Positions 1 to 5,582 of a stretch of 5,864 nt of DNA are shown here, piece after piece. Each line of letters begins with the position of its first letter. Within the stretch, counting starts at the first letter, position 1. The stretch comes from Candidatus Nanopelagicales bacterium (GTDB taxonomy: Bacteria; Actinomycetota; Actinomycetes; S36-B12), in contig JAGYOB010000315.1 of NCBI GenBank assembly GCA_018399515.1, positions 1 through 5,864 on the forward strand, in the 5' to 3' direction. The translations under genes were made by a program, and so were the position numbers. The notes below the pieces were generated by a model, which made no database searches, had not been told where the DNA came from, and saw only the letters and a list, made by a program, of their open reading frames with translations.

Positions 1-395
1 GCGATTCCAATGATGAAGGTGATCAGCGCCCAGGTGTACAGGTGCAGACCCAGCACGGGTGGGCCATAACCGGGGTCATCGGGCTGAATGTGCAACAGGA
101 TCTGGCGCACCGAACCTGCGCTGCCCATCAGCGCAGCGAGGATGCTGATCGCGTAGTGGGCAGGGCGCAGACCCCACATGAGGTTCATGATCGGTCCAAC
201 CGCCAGGCCGATCATTCCCGAACGCTGCACCAGACACAGCGGGCACGGTTGTTCGCCCACACCGAACTGCAAGAACAGCGACCCGGCGAGCACCCCTAGC
301 AGGCCGACGAGCGCGACGAGGTTGATCAGTCGCATGATCTGCACGAGGCGGATCGTGCTGGGGTCAGTGGCCGAATCATTCATGGTCATCGTCAT
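1..395 (-). CDS. Disulfide bond formation protein B (DsbB-like), C-terminus cut by window edge
   Basis: An integral membrane thiol oxidoreductase of the DsbB family, which re-oxidises an extracytoplasmic DsbA-type thioredoxin and passes electrons to quinone. 131 residues are visible. A hydrophobic helix at about 18-45 is followed by the active-site motif EQPCPLCLVQR (C51, C54), a second helix at about 58-75, a third at about 80-98, then RQILLHIQPDDPGYGPPVLGLHLYTW (98-122) and the start of a fourth helix. C51 and C54 are the only cysteines seen. The loop that carries the second cysteine pair in E. coli DsbB has none here. The start is the first of three in-frame ATGs (395, 389, 383), because GAGGAG lies 9 nt upstream of it. 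The gene follows a small membrane-protein gene by 40 nt and is probably co-transcribed with it. No DsbA partner is inside the window. The family call is firm; the exact partner is not. Confidence 0.88.
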   Translation of the reverse strand, partial: MTMTMNDSATDPSTIRLVQIMRLINLVALVGLLGVLAGSLFLQFGVGEQPCPLCLVQRSGMIGLAVGPIMNLMWGLRPAHYAISILAALMGSAGSVRQILLHIQPDDPGYGPPVLGLHLYTWALITFIIGI

Positions 396-404
396 CGTTG
401 AGTG

Positions 405-410
405 CTCCTC
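405..410 (-). promoter_or_regulatory. Ribosome binding site of the dsbB-like gene
   Basis: GAGGAG on the minus strand, 9 nt before the ATG at 395. This spacing favours that ATG over the in-frame ATGs at 389 and 383. Confidence 0.75.
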
Positions 411-435
411 ATACCTGTCGTGTCACTCAGCCGGC

Positions 436-585
436 TCAGAAGCTCAGCGGGATCGGGTCGGTCATGTGGTAACGGAGCATGACCAGGGTGTACAGGATCG
501 ACACGATGGCCATCGGGATCGTCCACTTCTTGTGCAGGAAGATGCCGACGTAGGTCACCGCCCAGAGGACGAAGATGAGGAACAT
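436..585 (-). CDS. Small two-helix membrane protein, DUF5993-like, upstream of dsbB
   Basis: A 49-residue protein: a hydrophobic helix (about 2-16, FLIFVLWAVTYVGIF), a short basic turn (HKKW, 18-21), a second helix (about 22-38), and the C-terminal tail RYHMTDPIPLSF. The size, two-helix layout and H-x-TDP-x-x-LSF ending fit, from memory, the DUF5993 family, whose members often sit beside DsbB-like genes. Its biochemical role is not known to me; a role as a small partner of the DsbB-like protein is inference from neighbourhood. The ATG at 585 is chosen because it starts right at the first helix. GTG at 588 would add one residue and GTG at 615 nine more. None of these has a clear Shine-Dalgarno sequence, since the bases just upstream are pyrimidine-rich. 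The ATG overlaps by one base the TGA of a possible upstream ORF. Confidence 0.72.
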   Translation of the reverse strand: MFLIFVLWAVTYVGIFLHKKWTIPMAIVSILYTLVMLRYHMTDPIPLSF

Positions 586-613
586 CACGGGAGGGAGGCT
601 AGCGAAGCCGAAC

Positions 614-619
614 ACCCTA
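614..619 (-). promoter_or_regulatory. Possible -10 element of the DUF5993-dsbB operon
   Basis: TAGGGT on the minus strand fits the actinobacterial TANNNT pattern. TTGCGG lies 19 nt further upstream as a weak -35 candidate with long spacing. A start site about 7 nt downstream would leave roughly 20 nt of leader before the ATG at 585. It rests on motif match only. Confidence 0.25.
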
Positions 620-700
620 AACGGGCATTTTGCGAGATCCGCAACCGACTTTCCTTCGCGGGTCCGGTCTCGTCAGATACCGCTCACCAGATGGGCGCCT

Positions 701-719
701 GCCGTTCACCGAGAACGGC
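701..719. repeat. 19-bp perfect inverted repeat, candidate operator
   Basis: GCCGTTC-ACCGA-GAACGGC: two perfect 7-bp arms around a 5-nt centre, in the divergent region between the DUF5993-dsbB operon and the threonine aldolase gene. It ends 18 bp before the aldolase ATG and just upstream of its presumed -10 element, so a bound dimeric repressor there would cover the -35 zone. The arm length and spacing fit a helix-turn-helix dimer site. No regulator gene is present in the window, so the binding protein is unknown. An RNA hairpin is the alternative reading, but under the leaderless model this stretch is not transcribed with the aldolase. Confidence 0.45.
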
Positions 720-722
720 GGC

Positions 723-728
723 TAGCGT
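723..728 (+). promoter_or_regulatory. Likely -10 element of a leaderless aldolase promoter
   Basis: TAGCGT matches the actinobacterial TANNNT -10 pattern and ends 8 nt before the ATG at 737. Transcription would therefore start at or next to the start codon, giving a leaderless mRNA. This agrees with the absence of any Shine-Dalgarno sequence before that ATG. The -35 position (about 700-705) is poor and overlaps the 19-bp palindrome. The same hexamer recurs upstream of the L,D-transpeptidase gene. Confidence 0.45.
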
Positions 729-736
729 TAAGCCCC

Positions 737-1789
737 ATGAGCGAGCGTGGCTTCGCCAGCGATAACTACGCCGGTGTCCATCCGGAGATCCTGCAGGCCT
801 TGGCCGAGGTGAATACCGGGCACGAGCCGGCCTACGGCGATGATGCGGTGACCGCACGACTGGGTGAGGTGGTGCGCGGACACTTCGGGGATCTTGCCCA
901 GGTCTTCTGCGTGTTCAACGGCACCGGGGCGAACGTGGTCGCGCTGCAGAGTGCCTGCCGTCCCTGGGAAGCGGTGATCTGCGCCCGCAACGCACATATC
1001 GATGCTGACGAAGGTGGAGCGCCGGAGCGAGTTGCCGGCATCAAACTGCACACGGTCGATACACCCGATGGCAAGCTCACCGCGGAGTTGCTCGACACCC
1101 AGGCCTGGGGTTTCGGAGTCGTCCATCGGGCGCAGCCTCGTGTGGTGAGCATCACGCAATCCAGCGAACTCGGCACCGTGTATACCCCCGATGAGATTCG
1201 CGCGATCACCACCAGGGCACATGAACTCGGGCTGCTCGTTCACCTCGATGGAGCGCGCATCAGCAATGCCGCGGCAAGTCTGGGTGTTCCGCTGCGAGCC
1301 TTCACCACGGATGCGGGTGTGGATCTGGTGTCTCTCGGCGGTACGAAGAACGGCGCGATGGCTGCCGAGGCTGTCGTCGTGCTCGAACCTTCGATTGCTG
1401 ACGCTGTGCCATTCGTGCGCAAGACGTTCATGCAGTTGTCGAGCAAGATGCGTTTCATCAGCGCGCAGTTGATCGCACTCTTCGAAAACGATCTATGGCT
1501 GCGGAGCGCGACACATGCCAACGCTATGGCGCAGCGACTGCGAGATGGCATCGCCAATCTTGATGGCGTCCAGGTGACGCAATCGGTTCAGGCCAACGCC
1601 GTGTTCGCGATCCTGCCCGCCGTCGTCACCGCACGGTTGCAAGAACGTCACCACTTCTATGTGTGGGATCACCGCACCGGGGAGGTGCGCCTGATGTGCT
1701 CGTGGGACACCACCGAGGCCGATGTCGACGCCTTCGCCAGCGATGTGGCGACCGAACTGGCAACCGAACTGGCTCGACCCAACAGCTAG
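737..1789 (+). CDS. ltaE: Low-specificity L-threonine aldolase (PLP-dependent)
   Basis: A 350-residue cytoplasmic fold-type I PLP enzyme that cleaves L-threonine and L-allo-threonine to glycine and acetaldehyde. Visible signatures: N-terminal SDNYAGVHPEIL (8-19); NTGHEPAYGDD (26-36); the phosphate-binding loop FNGTGAN (60-66); NAHIDADEGGAPE (85-97); SSELGTVY (142-149); HLDGAR (169-174), where D171 should contact the PLP pyridine nitrogen; and SLGGTKNGA (199-207) with K204 as the Schiff-base lysine. R318 in VRLMCSW probably binds the substrate carboxylate. The length is normal for the family. The ATG at 737 begins the conserved part. The frame is open further upstream, but that 54-codon extension runs antisense through the DUF5993 promoter region and lacks family sequence. 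A 12-bp tandem repeat gives TELATELA near the C-terminus. The substrate stereopreference cannot be read from sequence, and a related beta-eliminating lyase is the only real alternative. Confidence 0.93.
   Translation: MSERGFASDNYAGVHPEILQALAEVNTGHEPAYGDDAVTARLGEVVRGHFGDLAQVFCVFNGTGANVVALQSACRPWEAVICARNAHIDADEGGAPERVAGIKLHTVDTPDGKLTAELLDTQAWGFGVVHRAQPRVVSITQSSELGTVYTPDEIRAITTRAHELGLLVHLDGARISNAAASLGVPLRAFTTDAGVDLVSLGGTKNGAMAAEAVVVLEPSIADAVPFVRKTFMQLSSKMRFISAQLIALFENDLWLRSATHANAMAQRLRDGIANLDGVQVTQSVQANAVFAILPAVVTARLQERHHFYVWDHRTGEVRLMCSWDTTEADVDAFASDVATELATELARPNS
1751..1774 (+). repeat. 12-bp tandem duplication at the 3' end of the aldolase gene
   Basis: ACCGAACTGGCA is followed directly by ACCGAACTGGCT, in frame, encoding TELA twice just before the C-terminal RPNS. 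It lies beyond the conserved fold and probably arose by slippage, with little functional effect. Confidence 0.8.
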
Positions 1790-1807
1790 GGCTGGGCGTC
1801 CGTCGAG
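1773..1807 (+). terminator. Extended hairpin across the aldolase stop codon, possible terminator
   Basis: CTCGAC (1773-1778) pairs with GTCGAG (1802-1807). Inside it CC-(AA bulge)-CAGC pairs with GCTG-GG, leaving the loop TAGG (1787-1790), so the TAG stop codon sits in the loop. The inner and outer stems are separated by an asymmetric CGTCC bulge. There is no T-run after it, which is common for actinobacterial terminators but weakens the call. Confidence 0.4.
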
Positions 1808-1859
1808 ATCACGGGCACATCACGATTTGCGGCCCCAGGACCCTCATGACCGGTCTAAT

Positions 1860-1888
1860 CGGACATTTCGGGTATCTGTCACTAGCGT
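1860..1888 (+). promoter_or_regulatory. Predicted promoter of the L,D-transpeptidase gene
   Basis: CGGACA (1860-1865) and TAGCGT (1883-1888) are 17 nt apart: four of six matches to TTGACA and a full TANNNT -10. The predicted start near 1895 leaves a leader of about 25 nt to the ATG at 1920. That leader has no strong Shine-Dalgarno sequence. With the hairpin upstream, this suggests the gene is transcribed independently of the aldolase. Confidence 0.4.
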
Positions 1889-1919
1889 TTACCCCCGTCA
1901 CTGCACTTTCATACAGACC

Positions 1920-2960
1920 ATGAGTTCGGGGCAGCATGCCCGCCCACGGGGGCGCGGGGAAACGTGGAGTGCGATCGCACGAACCGGCGCGGTATGGACC
2001 GGCATCGTGGCCGCCGGTGCCCTCGCCCTCGGCGGCGGTGCCGCAATCGGTCAGGTGACCCCGCTGCGGGCCGATCTGCTGTCGGTCGCACCCGCCCCGG
2101 AACCGGAGCCGACCGTGGAGGCAGCCCCGCTGCCAGAACCTACGGCGCCACCGGAACCGTCGACTCCACGCGATGACACGCTGCCCGCGGGAGCATCGGC
2201 TGTCGATATCGCCAGCGTCTATCCGCGCGTCACCGACGAGAAGTTCGGTGTCGGCGTCGTCATTCGGGTCATGTTCACCGCACCGGTTCCCGAAGACGTC
2301 CGTCCCGTGCTCGAGCGCACCGCTGTCGTCACCACGAGCAAGCCGATCGGTTTGGGCACGTGGTCGTGGCCGGACGATTACACGATGATCTATCGCCCCG
2401 AGTCGTTCTGGCCCGCACACACGAACGTGGAACTGACATCGAGTTGGGTCGACGACGGTCTGGCGACCTTCGATCCCAGCCGAACGATCACCATCGGCCG
2501 CGAGCAGATCTTGAGTATTCGCTACGGCACCCAGATGGGAACTTTGTACCGCAACGGCAAACTCATCCGCGAGGTTCCGGTATCCCTGGGCAAGCCGACC
2601 TGGGAAACCGCCTCGGGAATCAAGACGATCATGGAGCGGTACTACGTCAAAAGAATGGTCAACCCCGGTCCGCGCGAGCCCTATGACGTGCAGGTCCCCT
2701 ACTCGCTGCGCATCACTCCCAACGGGGAATTCATCCACGCCGCACCATGGAACCTCAGCAACCTCGGCGTCGCTGCGACATCGCACGGCTGCACGAATCT
2801 GACCATGGAAGATGCGCGCTGGTTCTATGAGAACGCCTACGAGGGAGATCCGGTCATCACCTTCGGCACCGGCCGAGATGTCGCCTGGGATCAAGGTCCT
2901 GGAGCCTCCTGGAATATCGACTGGGCCGACTGGCAGCGCAACGCCTCCGCTCTACCCTGA
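1920..2960 (+). CDS. Membrane-anchored L,D-transpeptidase (Ig-like + YkuD), LdtMt2-like
   Basis: A 346-residue extracytoplasmic enzyme that forms 3-3 (mDAP-mDAP) peptidoglycan cross-links. Layout: a basic cytoplasmic N-terminus (RPRGRG), one hydrophobic segment (about 23-46), a Pro/Glu-rich linker (57-83), an Ig-like domain (about 96-190), a YkuD domain (about 195-315), and a tail with WNIDWADWQ (331-339). The tail resembles the one that packs on the catalytic domain in mycobacterial LdtMt2. Active-site residues are H273 in FIHAAPW, and H289 and C291 in SHGCTN. C291 is the only cysteine in the protein, so there is no lipobox and the hydrophobic segment is an uncleaved anchor or a signal peptide for a non-lipoprotein. 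The ATG at 1920 places the basic residues before the helix. The frame is open upstream to 1722, but that stretch overlaps the aldolase and has no signal. Enzymes of this family are poorly inhibited by most penicillins but are inhibited by carbapenems. Which cross-links it makes in this organism is inference. Confidence 0.93.
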   Translation: MSSGQHARPRGRGETWSAIARTGAVWTGIVAAGALALGGGAAIGQVTPLRADLLSVAPAPEPEPTVEAAPLPEPTAPPEPSTPRDDTLPAGASAVDIASVYPRVTDEKFGVGVVIRVMFTAPVPEDVRPVLERTAVVTTSKPIGLGTWSWPDDYTMIYRPESFWPAHTNVELTSSWVDDGLATFDPSRTITIGREQILSIRYGTQMGTLYRNGKLIREVPVSLGKPTWETASGIKTIMERYYVKRMVNPGPREPYDVQVPYSLRITPNGEFIHAAPWNLSNLGVAATSHGCTNLTMEDARWFYENAYEGDPVITFGTGRDVAWDQGPGASWNIDWADWQRNASALP

Positions 2961-2970
2961 CGACTTCCGG

Positions 2971-2990
2971 CAGGGGCACCCTGGCGATTT
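2971..2990 (+). terminator. Weak hairpin after the L,D-transpeptidase gene
   Basis: CAGGG (2971-2975), loop GCA, CCCTG (2979-2983), with two more outer pairs after one mismatch, followed by GGCGATTT. It begins 11 nt after the TGA. The stem and the short ATTT give only modest support for a terminator that would separate this gene from the helD unit. Confidence 0.35.
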
Positions 2991-3056
2991 CCCACCTCCG
3001 CCGTGCCGGTCACGGACCCATGCGGCATGATCGAACTTCGCCATGGAAATCGGTGC

Positions 3057-3062
3057 GGGAGG
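3057..3062 (+). promoter_or_regulatory. Ribosome binding site deciding the start of the small ORF
   Basis: GGGAGG lies 9 nt before the GTG at 3072. In-frame alternatives at 3003 (GTG) and 3027 (ATG) have no comparable sequence upstream. Confidence 0.6.
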
Positions 3063-3071
3063 GCAAGGGAC

Positions 3072-3245
3072 GTGGATCTGGCCGAGGGCCTGCAGCAGGT
3101 GATCCGAGACGGAGCCCCCGCCCAGGCAGCACGAGCCCGTGAGTTCTCACGCCTCCTCGAGGATGCCGATCGCGACGACGCCACCGATCAGGCAGCTCGC
3201 GACCTGGTCCGGGCATTTCTACACGACCCGGACCTGTGGCGATGA
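3072..3245 (+). CDS. Small acidic helical protein of unknown function, coupled to helD
   Basis: A 57-residue protein that I do not recognise. It is rich in Ala, Asp, Arg and Leu, has no cysteine and no hydrophobic segment, and should be mostly alpha-helical and cytoplasmic: LAEGLQQVIRDG, then a longer helix around AARAREFSRLLEDADR, then DQAARDLVRAFLHDPDLW. By hand count about 70% of third codon positions are G or C, which supports coding. The GTG start is preferred because of GGGAGG 9 nt upstream; GTG 3003 or ATG 3027 would give 80 or 72 residues. Its TGA overlaps the helD ATG as ATGA (3242-3245), the arrangement typical of translational coupling, so it could be a partner or regulator of HelD, or only a leader ORF that sets helD translation. 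I cannot choose between these from sequence. Confidence 0.6.
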   Translation: MDLAEGLQQVIRDGAPAQAARAREFSRLLEDADRDDATDQAARDLVRAFLHDPDLWR

Positions 3246-5512
3246 CCTCATCACGAGAGCGTGAAATCGCCCAGGAGCGACAGGCGGTGCACCGACTGTA
3301 CGACCGACTCGACGTGCTGCGCGACCGAACCGAGCATGACCTGCGGCGGACCCGACATGGCCAGACCGCCGGTACTCCTGGCGCGCAGACCGAACAGGAC
3401 GCTTTCGTGCGCCTGTACACCGAGCGTCTGGGATCCTTGACCGCCGCCGAGCACCGGCTGTGCTTCGGTCGCCTCGATCTCATCGACGGCGCTTCTCGAT
3501 ACATCGGTCGCATCGGACTCACCGATGACGATCAGCAGCAGTTGCTTACCGATTGGCGCGCGCCTGCAGCCGAGGCGTTCTATCAGGCAACGAGTGCCGA
3601 TCCACGAGATGTCGTGCGGCGCCGTCACATCATGACCGAGGGTCGCAACGTCACCGCCCTCGAGGACGACGTCTTGAACCTTGATGCACTCGGCGAAGGA
3701 AGTATCGCCGAAGAAGATGTGCAAGGCGGTGGGGTGCTCATGGCAGCACTGGCCCGCAAACGAACCGGGCGGATGCACGACATCGTGTCGACCCTGCAGG
3801 CCGAACAGGATGCGATCGTGCGTGCGCCCATGCAGGGAATCCTCGTCGTCGAAGGAGGCCCCGGCTGTGGCAAAACAGTCGTCGCCCTGCATCGCGCGGC
3901 CTATCTGCTCTACACGCATCGAGATCGCCTAGCACGCAGCGGCGTCCTCGTCGTCGGACCGAATCCGATCTTCTTGCGCTACATCGAGCAGGTGTTGCCG
4001 GCGCTCGGAGAAACTGCAGCGGTACTCGTCACACCCGGTCAGCTCTATCCAGGTCTCGACGCGCAGGGCAGCGAACCCGATGCAGTTGCGGCGATCAAAG
4101 GCAACCTGCGCATGGCCGAGGTCGTGTCTCGTGCGGTCAAACTCCGCCAACGCGTGCCGACCGAGCCGGTCAAACTCAACGTCGGTGGTACGCCGATCAT
4201 CGCCACCTCGGATATGTTCGCTGCCGCGATCGAGCGCGGTCGCGCCAGTCGCCGCCCGCACAACATCGCGCGGCGCTCCTATGCGTTGGAGATGCTGGAC
4301 CTGCTTGCCGAGGAGCTTGCCACGGCCCGTGGACTCGATATCGACACACGTCGCGCGGAACTCATCAGTGATCTGCGCGACAGCCCCGACGTGCGTCGTG
4401 AGGTGAACCTCGCGTGGATGCCGCTGTCACCGGAGCAGGTGATCGCCGATCTGCTGACCAATGAGCGACGTCTCGTTGAGGCCGCATCATCGCTGAGTGA
4501 AACTGAACGTGCACTGCTGCTGCGACCGGTTGGCCACCCGTGGACTCCCGCCGATGTTCCCCTGCTCGATGAGGCCGCGGAATGCCTCGGTGCAGATGAT
4601 GAAGCCGAACGTCGCGCCGAAGCACGAGCGAGCGTCGAACGCGCACACGAGGCCGAATACGCGCAGGCTGTGTTGGAAATGACTGGAACACGCGGGGTTT
4701 CCGCTGACCAACTCATCGAGAGATACGCCGAGCAGACGAGTTCGATGACGGTTGCTGAGAGAGCCTCGACCGATCGCGAATGGGTTTTCGGTCACGTCGT
4801 CGTCGACGAAGCCCAGGAACTATCGCCGATGATGTGGCGCGTGCTCGCTCGCCGCTGCCCTTCACTGTCGATGACCGTCGTCGGTGACCTGGATCAGGCG
4901 GCAAGCTCTGCCGCTCCAGCGCAGTGGGTCGACGTTCTCGGCCGCCTCGCCAAACCTCGAGCCAAGGGAGAGCAGCGCTGGCGCGTGGAACGCCTGAGCA
5001 TCAATTACCGCACTCCCCGACCGTTCATGGAATTGGCCCAGCAGGTGCTGCGCGATTTCGGTCGCATTCCCGCGGAGGTCACCTCTATCCGCGAGGGCGA
5101 ACCACCTCGGTGGGTTCCTCTCCCGACCGACGAAGCCGCCATCGCAGAGATCGTCGGTCTCGTGCGAGCGGAACTGACCGATCCTGACCTGGGTAGGCTC
5201 GCTGTTCTGTGCGCACCGGCAGCCGTGGAACCGATCACTCGAGCCATCAGCGAGGCGACCCCACCGGGTACGGTCGGTCGCGGTGCGGATCGGCTTGATT
5301 CACCGGTAAGCGTGATGAGCATCGCCGACGCCAAGGGCCTGGAGTTCGATGTCGTGGTCGTCGTCGAGCCCGAGCGGATCGTAGAATCCGGTGCGCAACC
5401 GGGCCGTGATCTGTACGTCGCGCTCACGCGAGCGACCCGGCGGCTCATCATCGCCTCGAGCACACCGGAGTGGCTCGACCACCATGCAGCCACAGCGCCA
5501 CCACCGGACTGA
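3242..5512 (+). CDS. helD: HelD/HelR-type RNA polymerase recycling ATPase (SF1 helicase-like)
   Basis: A 756-residue ATPase related to UvrD/Rep that, in this family, binds RNA polymerase rather than unwinding DNA and releases stalled or rifamycin-blocked enzyme. Layout: a charged N-terminal coiled coil (about 4-75, the arm entering the secondary channel), the family motif DWRAPAAEAFY (104-114), and the adenine-contacting QAEQDAIVR (186-194). Walker A GGPGCGKT is at 205-212. A long charged insertion (about 270-500) should contain the arm entering the primary channel. Then come Walker B VDEAQEL (521-527), GDLDQ (548-552), NYRTP (588-592), KGLEFDVVVV (698-707) and YVALTRATRRL (725-735). All ATPase motifs look intact and the length is normal. 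ATG 3242 is chosen because it overlaps the upstream stop as ATGA; GTG 3236 would add two residues. There is no strong Shine-Dalgarno sequence of its own, which fits coupling. I saw no copy of the rifamycin-associated element upstream. HelD and HelR are close names for one family, and rifamycin resistance here is inference. Confidence 0.92.
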   Translation: MTSSREREIAQERQAVHRLYDRLDVLRDRTEHDLRRTRHGQTAGTPGAQTEQDAFVRLYTERLGSLTAAEHRLCFGRLDLIDGASRYIGRIGLTDDDQQQLLTDWRAPAAEAFYQATSADPRDVVRRRHIMTEGRNVTALEDDVLNLDALGEGSIAEEDVQGGGVLMAALARKRTGRMHDIVSTLQAEQDAIVRAPMQGILVVEGGPGCGKTVVALHRAAYLLYTHRDRLARSGVLVVGPNPIFLRYIEQVLPALGETAAVLVTPGQLYPGLDAQGSEPDAVAAIKGNLRMAEVVSRAVKLRQRVPTEPVKLNVGGTPIIATSDMFAAAIERGRASRRPHNIARRSYALEMLDLLAEELATARGLDIDTRRAELISDLRDSPDVRREVNLAWMPLSPEQVIADLLTNERRLVEAASSLSETERALLLRPVGHPWTPADVPLLDEAAECLGADDEAERRAEARASVERAHEAEYAQAVLEMTGTRGVSADQLIERYAEQTSSMTVAERASTDREWVFGHVVVDEAQELSPMMWRVLARRCPSLSMTVVGDLDQAASSAAPAQWVDVLGRLAKPRAKGEQRWRVERLSINYRTPRPFMELAQQVLRDFGRIPAEVTSIREGEPPRWVPLPTDEAAIAEIVGLVRAELTDPDLGRLAVLCAPAAVEPITRAISEATPPGTVGRGADRLDSPVSVMSIADAKGLEFDVVVVVEPERIVESGAQPGRDLYVALTRATRRLIIASSTPEWLDHHAATAPPPD

Positions 5513-5516
5513 CACC

Positions 5517-5560
5517 CGCCGACCGGCGTTTGGCAGCGCGGACAGATCGCCGACAGGCGA
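5517..5560. terminator. Two short related hairpins between convergent genes
   Basis: CGCC-GACC-GGCG (5517-5528, followed by TTT) and TCGCC-GACA-GGCGA (5547-5560) have 4- and 5-bp stems with GNNN tetraloops. They share the core CGCCGAC-GGCG and lie in the 70-bp gap between helD and the convergent peroxiredoxin gene. A bidirectional terminator is plausible, but each stem is short. Confidence 0.3.
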
Positions 5561-5582
5561 GGACGAGAACTCAGACCGAGGG

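Noticed and set aside
575..736. 54-codon N-terminal extension of the threonine aldolase
   Set aside because: It overlaps the divergent promoter region and small gene on the other strand, has no family similarity, and the ATG at 737 sits exactly at the expected N-terminus with a suitable -10 element.
178..765. 195-residue plus-strand open frame across the left genes
   Set aside because: It runs antisense to the DsbB-like and DUF5993-like genes, whose minus-strand translations match known families. Its own translation is low-complexity and charged, with no recognisable domain.
1722..1919. 66-codon N-terminal extension of the L,D-transpeptidase
   Set aside because: It overlaps the aldolase 3' end and its hairpin. 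The ATG at 1920 gives the expected short basic N-terminus before the membrane segment.
1809..2894. 361-residue minus-strand open frame
   Set aside because: A long shadow frame antisense to the L,D-transpeptidase, typical of GC-rich coding DNA. Its composition is Arg/Gly/Asp-rich with no domain motif.
3003..3071. Longer versions of the small ORF starting at GTG 3003 or ATG 3027
   Set aside because: No ribosome binding site at suitable spacing, and the added residues look less protein-like. They cannot be excluded fully.
3236..3241. GTG 3236 as the helD start
   Set aside because: It adds only two residues; the ATG at 3242 forms the ATGA overlap with the upstream stop.
3251..3919. 222-residue minus-strand open frame
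   Set aside because: Antisense to the HelD N-terminal region, where the plus-strand frame carries clear family motifs.
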